A stretch of 64,000 bases of DNA, from positions 149,842 through 213,841 of the forward strand of contig JAVJSI010000013.1 of assembly GCA_040219515.1 (NCBI GenBank). The letters run 5' to 3'. Position numbers and translations under genes: made by a program. Of the stretch, positions 49,435 through 58,454 are shown one piece after another; position 1 is the stretch's first letter; each line of letters begins with the position of its first letter. Under the pieces are notes generated by a model, which saw only the letters and a program-made list of their open reading frames with translations, was not told the origin of the DNA and ran no database searches. The DNA is from Acidimicrobiales bacterium. Its GTDB lineage: Bacteria > Actinomycetota > Acidimicrobiia > Acidimicrobiales > Aldehydirespiratoraceae.

Positions 49435-51423
49435 CTAACCTCGATTGAGGGCACACTCTCGGAGCGACACGACGATGGCATCCCCTTCGAACTGGGCTCT
49501 CTGCATGAGTTCGTCGGCGAGTCCCCGAATACGTCGGGTGTTCGGATCGGCCGATGTCACGTCCCGTACCCCTGCTTGGCCTTCGAACTGGTTGACCAGA
49601 TCCCCGACCGAATCGGGGTCTGAGCTCTCCGGTGTAACCCGGTAGGACGAGGGCAGCTGGTCGGCGTCAACCACCTCCAACATCTCGGGGACATCGGCGA
49701 AGATCTCGCGGAATTCTTCGTACGTCGCCTGTTGGTCGACGTACTCGTAGCTGCGTATGGCGGGCTGGTCGAGATCGACGCGAATCTGAGCGTGGTCGCT
49801 CTCGGCGGCATCCGGGTCCATCCAGATCATGAACTGAACGCCGCCACCCCAGGCGCTTGTCCCGGTGACCAGAAATTCGAGGCCGCCGTCTTCGTCGAGA
49901 TCGAACGCCGCCGGCGACCCGTTGGGCCCTGAGATGAGTTCCGGAACCGTGTCACTCCCGAGTCCGATCGCGTTGGTCCAGCCGGCCTGGAGACGGGCGA
50001 TCAAGAACCAGTTTCCGTCGGCGTCGTCGTAGATCAGCATCTCGTCGTCGATGCCGTCCTGATCGAGGTCGAGGGGTGTGCGGTTCGCCGAGATGTGGGT
50101 CGCGATGTCGAGCACTTCGTCGGTCGGTACGGGGTAGTCCGCGCATATCCCGGTCTGGACGGGCGTCGTCGACGTAGTCGATGTGGATGTCGACTCGGTT
50201 GTCGTGGTCGGTGAGGTCGTCGACGATGCCGATTCGCTCAGCTCGATGTTGAGAAGGTCGGCGAACAGTTGTGCCTCCTCTGCGCTCATCCGGCTGCGGA
50301 CGATCAGCCGGCCAGGGGTCGCACTGGGATCGGGCTCGAAAACGAGCTCGACGCCAGAGCCATCACCAGATCCGATTGCGAACCCGACGAGCCCGGTGTC
50401 GTCGGCCACCGTCGCAGTTGTGGGAACGAGGTCGAGCGCCACCGTGTGGTGTCCGTCGTATTCCGACACGATGGCGCGTGCGGAATCAGCCCCACCGAGA
50501 CGGACCTGCACGGCTGGCTCAGTCCCGATGAGGCGTTGGATTATCGCCATCCACTGGTCTCCAGTGACCTCGGTGGGTTCGGTAGGGTCGTACGTCGCGT
50601 ACGAAGCGTTCAGGGTTCCTTCACCCTCGAGCGCGAACATGTCGGACACGGCCTCTCCCGGATCGTCGAGTGCCCATCGGTAGGTAGCGGCGAAACGAGC
50701 CGGATCGCGCTCGTCGATCCGGAGAAGAAATCCGCCGTCTTGAGTGTCGTCAGTTGCCACGGTCAGGTCGGGAGCCGCCGCGTCGCCTGCGAACACGACT
50801 TCAACACCGTCGTCCCAGCTCGCGATCTCGGCCGCGATCGCTGCGATGTCGGGACCAAGTACACGCAAGGCGGTCTCGTGGTTGCGAATGTCGGCTGCGT
50901 CGAAGCGGCGGCTCTGCACCACGATGTCGGACCCCTCCTCAGTGCGATAGGCGAAGGTCGACTTGCCGTCAGGTCCGTCGCTCGGTGTCGGGTCGTTGTT
51001 CTCGCTCAAGAGGAACAGCGTCGGGCCGTCGATCGAGACCCAGGTCCAATCGTCATCGACCGGGTCCGTGGCGTCCTCCGGAGTGCTGATCAGCGCGTTC
51101 TCCTGTCCGGGAGTTGCGAAGAAGCCCACGGCCGGGGTCGTCCCGTACTGGACGCTGGTGATCTCACCTCCCGCCGACGGGATCCAGTGGCGGATGTCCT
51201 CGTCGCTCGTCGGGTTGCCGGCAACGGTGTTGTTGTCGTCGTCGCTGAGACTCGCGAACAGTGCAATGCCAGCAGCGATCAGGGCAACGGCTGCAGCGGC
51301 CACGCCGATCCGGGCTGCGAAGTATCGCGAGTCGGTGTTCGTCGCGGCTGCCACCGCCTCTGGAGTGTGCACTTCGGCCGCTCGGGCGTCGCCCATGCGG
51401 CGGATCTGGTCTTCGAGACTCAT
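49435..51423 (-). CDS. Membrane-anchored partner of sigma factor (putative anti-sigma), with large external domain
   Basis: A 662-residue protein from ATG 51423 (MSLEDQIRRMGDARAAEVHT), overlapping the sigma factor stop by four bases. A short cytosolic part of about 38 residues precedes one membrane helix (IGVAAAAVALIAAGIALFASL). The external region of about 600 residues contains repeated beta-rich stretches, a Ser/Thr-rich linker (SSTTSPTTTTESTSTSTTST) and a DxDxDG-type calcium-like loop in PLDLDQDGIDDEMLIYDDADGNWF. The small cytosolic N-terminus with no zinc motif is not a typical anti-sigma domain, so the role is inferred from gene order. It may bind an external ligand and control the sigma factor. 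Confidence 0.65.
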   Translation of the reverse strand: MSLEDQIRRMGDARAAEVHTPEAVAAATNTDSRYFAARIGVAAAAVALIAAGIALFASLSDDDNNTVAGNPTSDEDIRHWIPSAGGEITSVQYGTTPAVGFFATPGQENALISTPEDATDPVDDDWTWVSIDGPTLFLLSENNDPTPSDGPDGKSTFAYRTEEGSDIVVQSRRFDAADIRNHETALRVLGPDIAAIAAEIASWDDGVEVVFAGDAAAPDLTVATDDTQDGGFLLRIDERDPARFAATYRWALDDPGEAVSDMFALEGEGTLNASYATYDPTEPTEVTGDQWMAIIQRLIGTEPAVQVRLGGADSARAIVSEYDGHHTVALDLVPTTATVADDTGLVGFAIGSGDGSGVELVFEPDPSATPGRLIVRSRMSAEEAQLFADLLNIELSESASSTTSPTTTTESTSTSTTSTTPVQTGICADYPVPTDEVLDIATHISANRTPLDLDQDGIDDEMLIYDDADGNWFLIARLQAGWTNAIGLGSDTVPELISGPNGSPAAFDLDEDGGLEFLVTGTSAWGGGVQFMIWMDPDAAESDHAQIRVDLDQPAIRSYEYVDQQATYEEFREIFADVPEMLEVVDADQLPSSYRVTPESSDPDSVGDLVNQFEGQAGVRDVTSADPNTRRIRGLADELMQRAQFEGDAIVVSLRECALNRG

Positions 51424-51872
51424 TCGGTCACTCCCAGTTCGGTGCGGAGGCGGGCCATGCCCCGTTCGAGGTGGTTGGCGACGGTCGATGCGCTGATGTC
51501 CATCGCCTCGGCCGCTTCGACATGGGTCATGCCCGCGGCGTGGACGAGCCAGATCGCCTGCGACTGCTTCGGCGACAGTGCGGCCAGTGCGGCGGGCAGA
51601 CCGGGTTCGATGTCGGGGATGGTGTCGTCGGACGTCCACGGCAGCAGGCCCTGCTTGCGGCGACGGGACTTCGACTGAGCCACCCGGTAGAGGTAGCCGA
51701 CCGGGTTCGCCATGGGGAGCACCCTGTCGCGGTGTTCCCAGGCATAGGCGAGCGCCTCCGCCACCGCGTCGCCCACCATCGGCGCGGAGAGGTGCCCGGC
51801 CAGTGCGCGCTCGAGTTGGGGCTGGGTGCGTGTGACGAACACGTCGAAGTCCTCCTCTCCCGTCTCCTGCAT
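51420..51872 (-). CDS. ECF-like sigma-70 family factor
   Basis: A 150-residue protein from ATG 51872 (MQETGEEDFDVFVTRTQPQLERAL). Region 2 is reduced (VGDAVAEALAYAWEHRDRVLPMANPVGYLYRVAQSKSRRRKQ), and region 4 is clear: LPAALAALSPKQSQAIWLVHAAGMTHVEAAEAMDISASTVANHLERGMARLRTEL with the helix-turn-helix (features at about residues 90-145). Region 3 is absent, as in ECF or sigma-like regulators. It is coupled to the membrane protein downstream, and a copy of the hairpin repeat lies just upstream. Frames extending to 51911 are not better supported. Confidence 0.8.
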   Translation of the reverse strand: MQETGEEDFDVFVTRTQPQLERALAGHLSAPMVGDAVAEALAYAWEHRDRVLPMANPVGYLYRVAQSKSRRRKQGLLPWTSDDTIPDIEPGLPAALAALSPKQSQAIWLVHAAGMTHVEAAEAMDISASTVANHLERGMARLRTELGVTE

Positions 51873-51927
51873 GTCACCCGTACTAACCCACGAACCGTCG
51901 CCCCGCGCCACCCTCTACTCCGCAACC

Positions 51928-51978
51928 CCGCAAATTGAGGCGGGTTCACCACCGCAGCGGTGGGTAGTCCGCCTCAAT
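51928..51978 (+). repeat. Hairpin repeat, copy B
   Basis: CCGCAAATT then GAGGCGG-GTTCA-CCACCGC-A-GCGGTGG-GTAGT-CCGCCTCAAT. Outer arms are 10 bp and inner arms 7 bp. Relative to copy A, the fifth base pair of the outer arm changed from A-T to G-C on both sides, a compensatory change. It lies between the sigma factor and the ferritin-like gene. Confidence 0.75.
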
Positions 51979-52035
51979 CGGGGAAGGGGCGGGGGATCGG
52001 CAATCCGGGGGAGGGCGTCGTTCCGAACGGTGGGC

Positions 52036-52857
52036 ATGAAGTTCGACATCGAGAAGTACAAGTCCGTCGTGGGGCGACTCGATGACCGCGACATCGACTA
52101 CGACGGCTTCCGAACCCGGCCGTTGTCCGAAGATGCGCTGCGTTGTCTGCGCTACATGCACGATGTCGAGCTCCATACCGCCTGTTATCTCCGCGACCTG
52201 CTGGTCACCCCGGCGCACAAGGACCCAGAGATGACGACGTTCCTCACCTGTTGGGCGTTCGAGGAGCTGTGGCACGGCGAGGCGATCGGCAAGGTGCTCG
52301 CCGCCCACGCTGAACCGTTCGGCAACGAACGGGTGACCGAGGTGCGCTCCCGCCTGCGGGACCGTCTCGACCCCCTGGTGATGATGGTGACCTCGTCGCT
52401 CTCGCGGCACTTCTCGGCGGTCCACATGACGTGGGGTGCGGTCAACGAGTGGACGACCCAGGCCGGCTACGCCCGGCTCGTCCAGCGGGCCGATCATCCG
52501 ACACTGACGGCGCTGCTGCGCCGGATCATGAAGCAGGAGGGTCGCCACATCGACTTCTACGCCTCACAGGCCGGCGACCGGCTCGCCGACTCGCGGCTGG
52601 CGCAGCGCCTCACCCGATCGGCGCTGACCCGGGCCTGGCGTCCCGTCGGGTCGTCGGTGATGCCCGAAGCGGAGACGAGCCACCTCATCACCTACCTCTT
52701 CGGCGGCGACGACGGTCTCGATGCCGCGGCCCGAATCGATCGCCACATCGACCGTCTCCCCGGCCTCGCCGGCCTCGGTCTGATCGTCGGAACCCGCGTC
52801 GAGGTGGTCGCCGATTCCGAGGCGGCTGCCGAACCCGCACTCGCCCTCGCCGCGTGA
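52036..52857 (+). CDS. Ferritin-like diiron protein
   Basis: A 273-residue protein of a little-described ferritin-like group. HDVELHTACYLRDLL, CWAFEELWHGEAIGKVL and MKQEGRHIDFYASQAG are the helices carrying the ExxH pairs that bind two iron atoms; the arrangement resembles type 2 acyl-ACP desaturases and related oxygenases. The substrate is unknown. ATG 52036 is chosen because the frame upstream is low-complexity. It is followed by a 2-oxoglutarate oxygenase gene; both are iron enzymes, with a hairpin repeat between them. Confidence 0.8.
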   Translation: MKFDIEKYKSVVGRLDDRDIDYDGFRTRPLSEDALRCLRYMHDVELHTACYLRDLLVTPAHKDPEMTTFLTCWAFEELWHGEAIGKVLAAHAEPFGNERVTEVRSRLRDRLDPLVMMVTSSLSRHFSAVHMTWGAVNEWTTQAGYARLVQRADHPTLTALLRRIMKQEGRHIDFYASQAGDRLADSRLAQRLTRSALTRAWRPVGSSVMPEAETSHLITYLFGGDDGLDAAARIDRHIDRLPGLAGLGLIVGTRVEVVADSEAAAEPALALAA

Positions 52858-52872
52858 CCCTCCGCTCCGATC

Positions 52873-52921
52873 TTGGTGGAGTTGACCACCGCACCGGTGG
52901 CCAACTCGCCTCAATTTGCGG
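52873..52921 (-). repeat. Hairpin repeat, copy C (inverted orientation)
   Basis: On the plus strand GAGTTG-A-CCACCG-CAC-CGGTGG-C-CAACTC (52879-52906) is a near-perfect hairpin with one mismatch, followed by CGCCTCAATTTGCGG, the reverse of the CCGCAAATTGAGGCG end shared by copies A and B. Here the outer arms of A and B are worn but the middle has become paired, so the hairpin is kept while the sequence changes. Confidence 0.7.
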
Positions 52922-52936
52922 GAGGGGGGAGCGAGA

Positions 52937-52942
52937 TAGGGT
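52937..52942 (+). promoter_or_regulatory. -10 box of the 2-oxoglutarate oxygenase gene (leaderless)
   Basis: TAGGGT is followed by seven bases and ATG 52950. Confidence 0.4.
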
Positions 52943-52949
52943 GAGCGAC

Positions 52950-53930
52950 ATGGCTAGTGAGCACGCGATTCTCGATGTGGATCTGGTGGCGTTCGAGACC
53001 GGCGATGCCGCCGCTCGCAGGGCCGTGATCGACGGCGTCACCCAGAGCCTGCGCACCGGGTTCGTCTATGTCGAACACGATCTCTCGGTCGACATGATCG
53101 ACGACGTCTACGGACAGCTCGAAGCGTTCTTCACGCTTCCGCAGGAGAACAAGGACGCCTACATGGTGCCCGGCTCCAACGGACAGAGCGGCTACACCGG
53201 CCTGCTCGTGGAGACAGCGGCGAGCGCCGACGTGCCCGACTGGAAAGAGATGCTCAACTGGGGAGCGCCCTTGGCGGACGGGCATCCGCTGCGGGGCAAG
53301 TATCCGCACCGCTACGGCCCGCCGACGCTGCCCGAGAACGACCTGCCCGGGGTCCACGATCTCCTGCTCGGCTTCCATCGCACCATCGCCGACCTCCAGG
53401 CCCGCGTGCTGCGCATCATCGCCGCCGGCCTCGGTGTGGACGAACGCTTCTTCGACGACATGCTCGTCGACGGCGCCACCCTCACCCGCGCCATCCACTA
53501 TCCCGCCATGGAGAACGCCCCCGGCGAGCAGCACGTGTGGGCCGGCGAGCACGCCGACATCAACCTGATCACCGCCCTGCCCCGGGCCACCGCTGCGGGG
53601 CTCCAGGTGAAGATCGACGACGAGTGGGTCGACGCGGCCCCGCCGGAGAACCGGGCGATCATCAACACCGGCCTCATGCTCGAGCGCCTCACCAACGGGG
53701 TCATCCCGCCCGGTATCCACCGTGTCGTGTCGAGCCCCGGCCAGCAGGGCGACCGCTACTCGGTCGTGCAGTTCGCCCATCCCACGCCGTGGACGATGCT
53801 CGCGCCCATCGGCACGTGCGTCACCGAGGAGACCCCGCTGCGCTACCCGACGATCAGCTCGGCGGATGCCCTCGACAAGGTGCTCTGGGAGATCAACCTC
53901 GTGGAGGACGGCCGCCGCATCGGCAGCTGA
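52950..53930 (+). CDS. 2-oxoglutarate/Fe(II)-dependent oxygenase (isopenicillin N synthase-like)
   Basis: A 326-residue non-heme iron enzyme. GFVYVEHDLSVDMIDDVYGQLEAFFTLP and ENKDAYMVP are the N-terminal DIOX_N part, and the double-stranded beta helix carries HVWAGEHADINLITALP (HxD), GLQVKIDDEWVDA, IPPGIHRVVS (distal His) and DRYSVVQFAHP (RxS, 2-oxoglutarate). Relatives oxidise amino acids, hormones or secondary metabolites; the substrate is unclear. ATG 52950 (or GTG 52941) follows a TAGGGT box. It ends 42 bases before the convergent ileS. Confidence 0.92.
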   Translation: MASEHAILDVDLVAFETGDAAARRAVIDGVTQSLRTGFVYVEHDLSVDMIDDVYGQLEAFFTLPQENKDAYMVPGSNGQSGYTGLLVETAASADVPDWKEMLNWGAPLADGHPLRGKYPHRYGPPTLPENDLPGVHDLLLGFHRTIADLQARVLRIIAAGLGVDERFFDDMLVDGATLTRAIHYPAMENAPGEQHVWAGEHADINLITALPRATAAGLQVKIDDEWVDAAPPENRAIINTGLMLERLTNGVIPPGIHRVVSSPGQQGDRYSVVQFAHPTPWTMLAPIGTCVTEETPLRYPTISSADALDKVLWEINLVEDGRRIGS

Positions 53931-53948
53931 ACGCCTGGAATCGCAACG

Positions 53949-53961
53949 GGGGTCTGACCCC
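53949..53961. repeat. 13-bp palindrome between oxygenase and ileS
   Basis: GGGGTC-T-GACCCC is a perfect 6-bp inverted repeat with a one-base centre, in the 42-base space between the convergent stop codons. Its centre has the same GTC-N-GAC form as the kynU repeats but it is a different sequence. Confidence 0.55.
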
Positions 53962-53972
53962 GAATGCAACGG

Positions 53973-56900
53973 TCAGGGGTCGACGCAGAGGGTGAAGCGG
54001 AAGGGCTCGCCGTCGAGGGTCGCTTCGTGGATGTGGAGATGGTCGTCGCCGGCGCCCGTCACGACCTCGGTGGCCAGGACCTGCTCGGCGACGTAGGCGC
54101 GATGGACCTCGAGCGCGGCGACGGCGCCGGTGGAGGCGACCTCGACCCACACCCGGATGCGGTCGGTGACCACGAGGTCCTCGGCCTTGCGGGCGTTCTG
54201 GACCTCGCGGACGATGTCGCGGGCGAGTCCCTCGGCCGCGAGCTCGGGGGTGACGTCGGTGTCGAGGGTGACGACCGCATCGTTGGAACGCAGGGCGGCG
54301 GCCACGACATCGTCGGGGGATTCGAGGGCGAGTTCGTACTCGTCCTCGGCCAGGACGTGGCCGGCGACCGACACCGAACCGTCGTCGTTGGCGGTCCACT
54401 CGCCCTTCTTGGCCGCGCCGAACACCGCTTGCACGTCCTTGCCGAGACGAGGCCCCAGGGCCTTTCCGTCGGGGCGGAGGATGAAGGTGGCGAGCGAACC
54501 GATCTCCTCGGTGACGTGCACGGCCTTGACGTTGAGCTCGTCCGCCAGCAGGTCGGAGAACGGTTCGAGGGTCGACGCGTCGCGGCCGGCCACGGTGACC
54601 GAGGCGAGGGGAAGGCGCACCCGCAGGCCCTGGTCCTCGCGCAGTCGCAGTCCGGTGGACGCCACGTCGCGCAGACGGTCCATGGCGGCGACCAGCGCGG
54701 CGTCGGCCGGATAGGCGTCGGCCCGGGGCCAGTCGGTGAGATGCACCGACTCGGGCTGGTCGCCGTCGCCGGCGGTGAGGCCGACCCAGATCTCATCGGT
54801 GATCATCGGCATCAGCGGCGCGGCCACCTGCACCAGCGTGATGAGCACGGTGTAGAGCGTGTCGAGGCCGGCCTTGTCGGCGTGGCCGGAGTCGGTGCCC
54901 CAGAACCGGTCGCGGGAACGACGGATGTACCAGTTGTTCAGTGCGTCGATGAAGGCCTGCACCTCCATCGCCGCACCGGGCAGATCGTAGGCGTCCATGC
55001 GCGTCTCGACGCTCACGACGAGGTCGTGGGTCTTGGCCAGGATGTAGCGATCGAGGATCACCGAGTCGTCGTCGGCCGCAGGACGGAACTGTGCGCGGTA
55101 TCCCTCGATGTTGGCGTAGAGCGTGAAGAACGAATATGCGTTCCAGATCGGCAGGATCACCTGGCGAACGACGTCGTCGATCGCCTGGTCGGAGATGCGG
55201 GTGTCGCCACCACGGACGATGTTGGTGGACATGAAGTACCACCGCAGGGCGTCCGATCCCTGCTTCTCGAAGATCTCCGAGGGCTCGGTGTAGTTGCGGA
55301 GCTTCTTGGACAACTTGGCACCGTCGTCGGCCAGGAGCACGCCGTGACAGATGGCGTTCTGGAAACCGGGACGATCGAACAGGGCGGTCGACAGCACATG
55401 CATCGTGTAGAACCAGCCGCGCGACTGGTTGATGTACTCGACGATGAAGTCCGCCGGGAAGTGGCTGTCGAACCAGTCCTTGTTCTCGAACGGGTAGTGC
55501 ACCTGGGCGAAGGGCATCGAGCCCGACTCGAACCAACAGTCGAGCACCTCGGGGACGCGTCGCATCGTCGACTGCCCGGTCGGGTCGTCGGGATTGGGCC
55601 GCGTGAGCTCGTCGATGAACGGTCGGTGCAGATTCTCGGGTCGCACCCCGAAGTCGGCTTCGAGCTCGTCGAGCGAGCCGTAGACGTCGGTGCGCGGGTG
55701 GTCGGGGTCGTCGCTGACCCAGACGGGAATCGGGGAACCCCAGAAGCGGTTGCGGCTGATCGACCAGTCGCGGGCCCCCTCGAGCCACATGCCGAACCGA
55801 CCGTCCTTGATGTGCGACGGCACCCAGTTGATCTCCTGGTTGGTCTCGAGCATCCGGTCGCGGATGTCGGTGACTTTCACGTACCAGCTCGGCATCGCCC
55901 GATAGATGATCGGCGTGTCGGTGCGCCAGCAGTGGGGGTAGTTGTGGGTGTAGCTGTCGTGGCGGATCAGCTGACCCGTCTCGCGCAGGTGCTTGATGAT
56001 GCCGGAATTCGCCTCGAGCACGTTCTCGCCGGCCCACTCGACCACGTCGTCGGTGAAGCGCCCGGCATCGTCGACCGGCACGACCATGCCGATCCCGGCC
56101 TCGCCGCACAGACGCTGGTCGTCCTCGCCGAACCCGGGGGCCATGTGCACCACCCCGGTGCCCTCGTCGGTGTCGATGAAGTCGCCGGACAGCACGACGA
56201 AGGCGCGGCTGGTGCCGTGGTGGGGCTTGGTCGGGTCGACCTCGGCCATGTCGGCGAAGTAGGGGAACAGGGGCGTGTAGGTGCGGCCGACCAGGTCGGT
56301 GCCCTTGAGCGTGCCGACCTGCTCGGCGTTCTCGAGCTGCTTCGCGTAGGTCTCGACTGCGGCTTCGCCGAGCACATAGCGGGTGCCGTCGGCGTCGAGC
56401 ATGACCGCGTAGTCGAGGTCGGGGCCGACCGCGAGGGCGAGGTTGGACGGCAACGTCCACGGCGTGGTCGTCCACGCGAGGATCGCCATCGGGCCGTCGT
56501 CGCCGTCGACCGGGTCGAGCGTGAACGCGACGGTGACCGCGGGGTCCTGGCGTGGCCGGGTGGCGTCGTCGAGACGGATCTCGTGGTTGGACAGCGGTGT
56601 CTCGGCGCCCCAGCTGTAGGGCAGCACGCGGTTGGCCTGATAGATGAGGCCCTTTTCCCAGAGCTGCTTGAACGCCCACATGACCGACTCCATGTAGGGC
56701 AGGTCCATGGTCTTGTAGTCGTTCTCGAAGTCGACCCAGCGAGCCTGACGGGTGACCGTCTCCTCCCACTCCTGGGTGTACTTCAACACCGAGGTGCGGC
56801 AGTACTCGTTGAAACGTTCGATGCCGTAGTCGATGATCGACGCGCGGCCCGAGACCGGCAGTTGCTTCTCGGCTTCCATCTCGGCCGGGAGGCCGTGACA

Positions 56901-57212
56901 GTCCCAGCCGAAGCGCCGCTCGACGCGCTTGCCCTTCATCGTCTGGTAGCGCGGCACCACGTCCTTCACGTAGCCGGTCAGGAGATGACCGTGATGCGGA
57001 AGACCGTTGGCGAACGGCGGACCGTCGTAGAAGACGTATTCGTTGTTGCTGCCTTCGACGACCGTGGGGCGTTGCGCGACCGATTCCTCGAACGTGGCGG
57101 CGGTCTCCCACCGCTCGAGAATGCGCGCTTCGATGGCCGGAAGATCCGGACTCTCGACGTGCGGGTAGGGCGCCGTCGTGCGAGCGGCGCCGTCATTCTC
57201 GGTGGCAGTCAT
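53973..57212 (-). CDS. ileS: Isoleucyl-tRNA synthetase (type 2 / mupirocin-resistant-like)
   Basis: A 1079-residue class I synthetase charging tRNA(Ile). The HIGH motif is HHGH in FANGLPHHGHLLTG, the KMSKS motif KLSKK in GAKLSKKLRNY, and GWDCHGLPAEMEAEKQL is the diagnostic block of the eukaryote-like type 2 IleRS. The editing domain has GTGVVHMAPGFGEDDQ. The C-terminal region lacks the zinc finger of type 1 enzymes, matching the type 2 form. ATG 57212 has a TAGCCT box eight bases upstream. I looked for a T-box leader and found none: only 76 bases separate it from the next gene. Confidence 0.95.
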   Translation of the reverse strand: MTATENDGAARTTAPYPHVESPDLPAIEARILERWETAATFEESVAQRPTVVEGSNNEYVFYDGPPFANGLPHHGHLLTGYVKDVVPRYQTMKGKRVERRFGWDCHGLPAEMEAEKQLPVSGRASIIDYGIERFNEYCRTSVLKYTQEWEETVTRQARWVDFENDYKTMDLPYMESVMWAFKQLWEKGLIYQANRVLPYSWGAETPLSNHEIRLDDATRPRQDPAVTVAFTLDPVDGDDGPMAILAWTTTPWTLPSNLALAVGPDLDYAVMLDADGTRYVLGEAAVETYAKQLENAEQVGTLKGTDLVGRTYTPLFPYFADMAEVDPTKPHHGTSRAFVVLSGDFIDTDEGTGVVHMAPGFGEDDQRLCGEAGIGMVVPVDDAGRFTDDVVEWAGENVLEANSGIIKHLRETGQLIRHDSYTHNYPHCWRTDTPIIYRAMPSWYVKVTDIRDRMLETNQEINWVPSHIKDGRFGMWLEGARDWSISRNRFWGSPIPVWVSDDPDHPRTDVYGSLDELEADFGVRPENLHRPFIDELTRPNPDDPTGQSTMRRVPEVLDCWFESGSMPFAQVHYPFENKDWFDSHFPADFIVEYINQSRGWFYTMHVLSTALFDRPGFQNAICHGVLLADDGAKLSKKLRNYTEPSEIFEKQGSDALRWYFMSTNIVRGGDTRISDQAIDDVVRQVILPIWNAYSFFTLYANIEGYRAQFRPAADDDSVILDRYILAKTHDLVVSVETRMDAYDLPGAAMEVQAFIDALNNWYIRRSRDRFWGTDSGHADKAGLDTLYTVLITLVQVAAPLMPMITDEIWVGLTAGDGDQPESVHLTDWPRADAYPADAALVAAMDRLRDVASTGLRLREDQGLRVRLPLASVTVAGRDASTLEPFSDLLADELNVKAVHVTEEIGSLATFILRPDGKALGPRLGKDVQAVFGAAKKGEWTANDDGSVSVAGHVLAEDEYELALESPDDVVAAALRSNDAVVTLDTDVTPELAAEGLARDIVREVQNARKAEDLVVTDRIRVWVEVASTGAVAALEVHRAYVAEQVLATEVVTGAGDDHLHIHEATLDGEPFRFTLCVDP

Positions 57213-57220
57213 CGTGAGTC

Positions 57221-57226
57221 AGGCTA
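57221..57226 (-). promoter_or_regulatory. -10 box of ileS (leaderless)
   Basis: On the minus strand TAGCCT is followed by eight bases and ATG 57212. Confidence 0.4.
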
Positions 57227-57288
57227 GCGGTGGGCCACCGACGGCCCGCCGAGGTTTGCCGACTCACCGTACGAACGGCCGTGAGCGA

Positions 57289-58431
57289 TCAGACGCCCTC
57301 GTCGGTCGACACGTCGCCCTGATCGGCCACGTTGGCGGTCCAGGTTCTGCCGTCGAACCAGCGCAACTCATGACGCCCGGTCGGGTCCGCGTGCCAACCG
57401 GTCTGCACCACCGGTGGTGGCGGGGCGGTCGGCACCGGTGGGGCAGGGGCATCGACGGGCGGCGCCGGGGCATTCACCGCAGCGGCGTTGGCCGGCTGGG
57501 TGTCGATCGGCGCGGCGTCGTCGGCAGCGTCCGGCGTGATGAAGGCCACACCGAGGACGATGCCGGCGCCGAGCACGATGGCGACCAATCCGAACTGCGT
57601 GGCGTCGTCGAGCTCGACGATCGTGCTCAGCAGGGTGAGGAGCCCGATGAGCACCCCGATGCCACCCAGCCAGGTGGTGAGCCGACGGTCGCCGCCCGCG
57701 CCCACGAACGCGAGGACGAGGCCGGCCAGAATGATGAAGATCGATCCCGCGGCGTCGTCGCCGAAGGAGGCCACCACGCCGAACGTGCCGATCACGAAGG
57801 CGATGTCACCGACGATCAGCGAACTCGTGGCGAGGCCGTGGAAGCGCCGGCCGTCGAGCGCCCGCGTGGCCAGGAGCAGCGCGATGCCGATCAGCAGCGA
57901 AACGTAGCTGACGGTCTCGTCGCCGCTCGTGAACGAGGTGGCGGGCACGGAGAGATCATCCAGGCTCACGGTCGCGGACGAGGACGACTCGTCGCTCGAG
58001 ACGACATCGATGATCAGCGCCCACGCGCTCAGCAGTGCGAGGGTCAGCAGGGTGGTCGCGCCGCGAGCGGGACCGATCAGCCACTGGGCCGCATACGCCG
58101 CCGTGAGGAGCAGGAGCGGCAGGGTGGGCGCGTCGAGGTCGTCGAAGATGAAACCGAGCGCGAGGACGGTACCGAGGGCGACCAGCGTGACGCCGGCCGG
58201 CCGCACCTTGGGCGGGAGGGCGACGAGGGTCGCATGACCGGCACCCACGGTCACGAGACCGAGCAGTACGCCGACGATGTTCGTGCCGTCGTCGCCGCTG
58301 CCGGCATCGATGGCGATCGCCCCCAAGCCAACGACGGCGAGGACCGCAGCCGCCGCAACCACCGATCCCCGAACGGTGGGTTCGGGGCGTTCGCGCGCCT
58401 CCGGTCCCAGCTCCGCCAACCATTCGTCCAT
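57289..58431 (-). CDS. Multi-pass membrane protein with C-terminal DUF2510 domain
   Basis: A 380-residue protein from ATG 58431 (MDEWLAELG), with GAGGGGGAG six bases upstream. A GTG at 58458 would overlap the MMPL stop, but the ATG is the better-supported start. About ten hydrophobic helices form the body, then an Ala/Pro linker (PAPPVDAPAPPVPTAPPPPV) and a DUF2510 module (GWHADPTGRHELRWFDGRTWT) at the very end. DUF2510 is a small actinobacterial domain of unknown function often fused to membrane proteins. It is downstream of the MMPL transporter gene on the same strand and probably in the same transcript. Confidence 0.85.
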   Translation of the reverse strand: MDEWLAELGPEARERPEPTVRGSVVAAAAVLAVVGLGAIAIDAGSGDDGTNIVGVLLGLVTVGAGHATLVALPPKVRPAGVTLVALGTVLALGFIFDDLDAPTLPLLLLTAAYAAQWLIGPARGATTLLTLALLSAWALIIDVVSSDESSSSATVSLDDLSVPATSFTSGDETVSYVSLLIGIALLLATRALDGRRFHGLATSSLIVGDIAFVIGTFGVVASFGDDAAGSIFIILAGLVLAFVGAGGDRRLTTWLGGIGVLIGLLTLLSTIVELDDATQFGLVAIVLGAGIVLGVAFITPDAADDAAPIDTQPANAAAVNAPAPPVDAPAPPVPTAPPPPVVQTGWHADPTGRHELRWFDGRTWTANVADQGDVSTDEGV

Positions 58432-58454
58432 GACGCTCTCCCCCTCGAGTCGTG

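Noticed and set aside
53964..57227. 1087-residue open frame opposite ileS
   Set aside because: Shadow frame; the minus strand carries HIGH and KMSKS motifs of a true synthetase.
57213..57288. T-box leader for ileS
   Set aside because: Only 76 bases and no T-box sequence or specifier loop could be seen.
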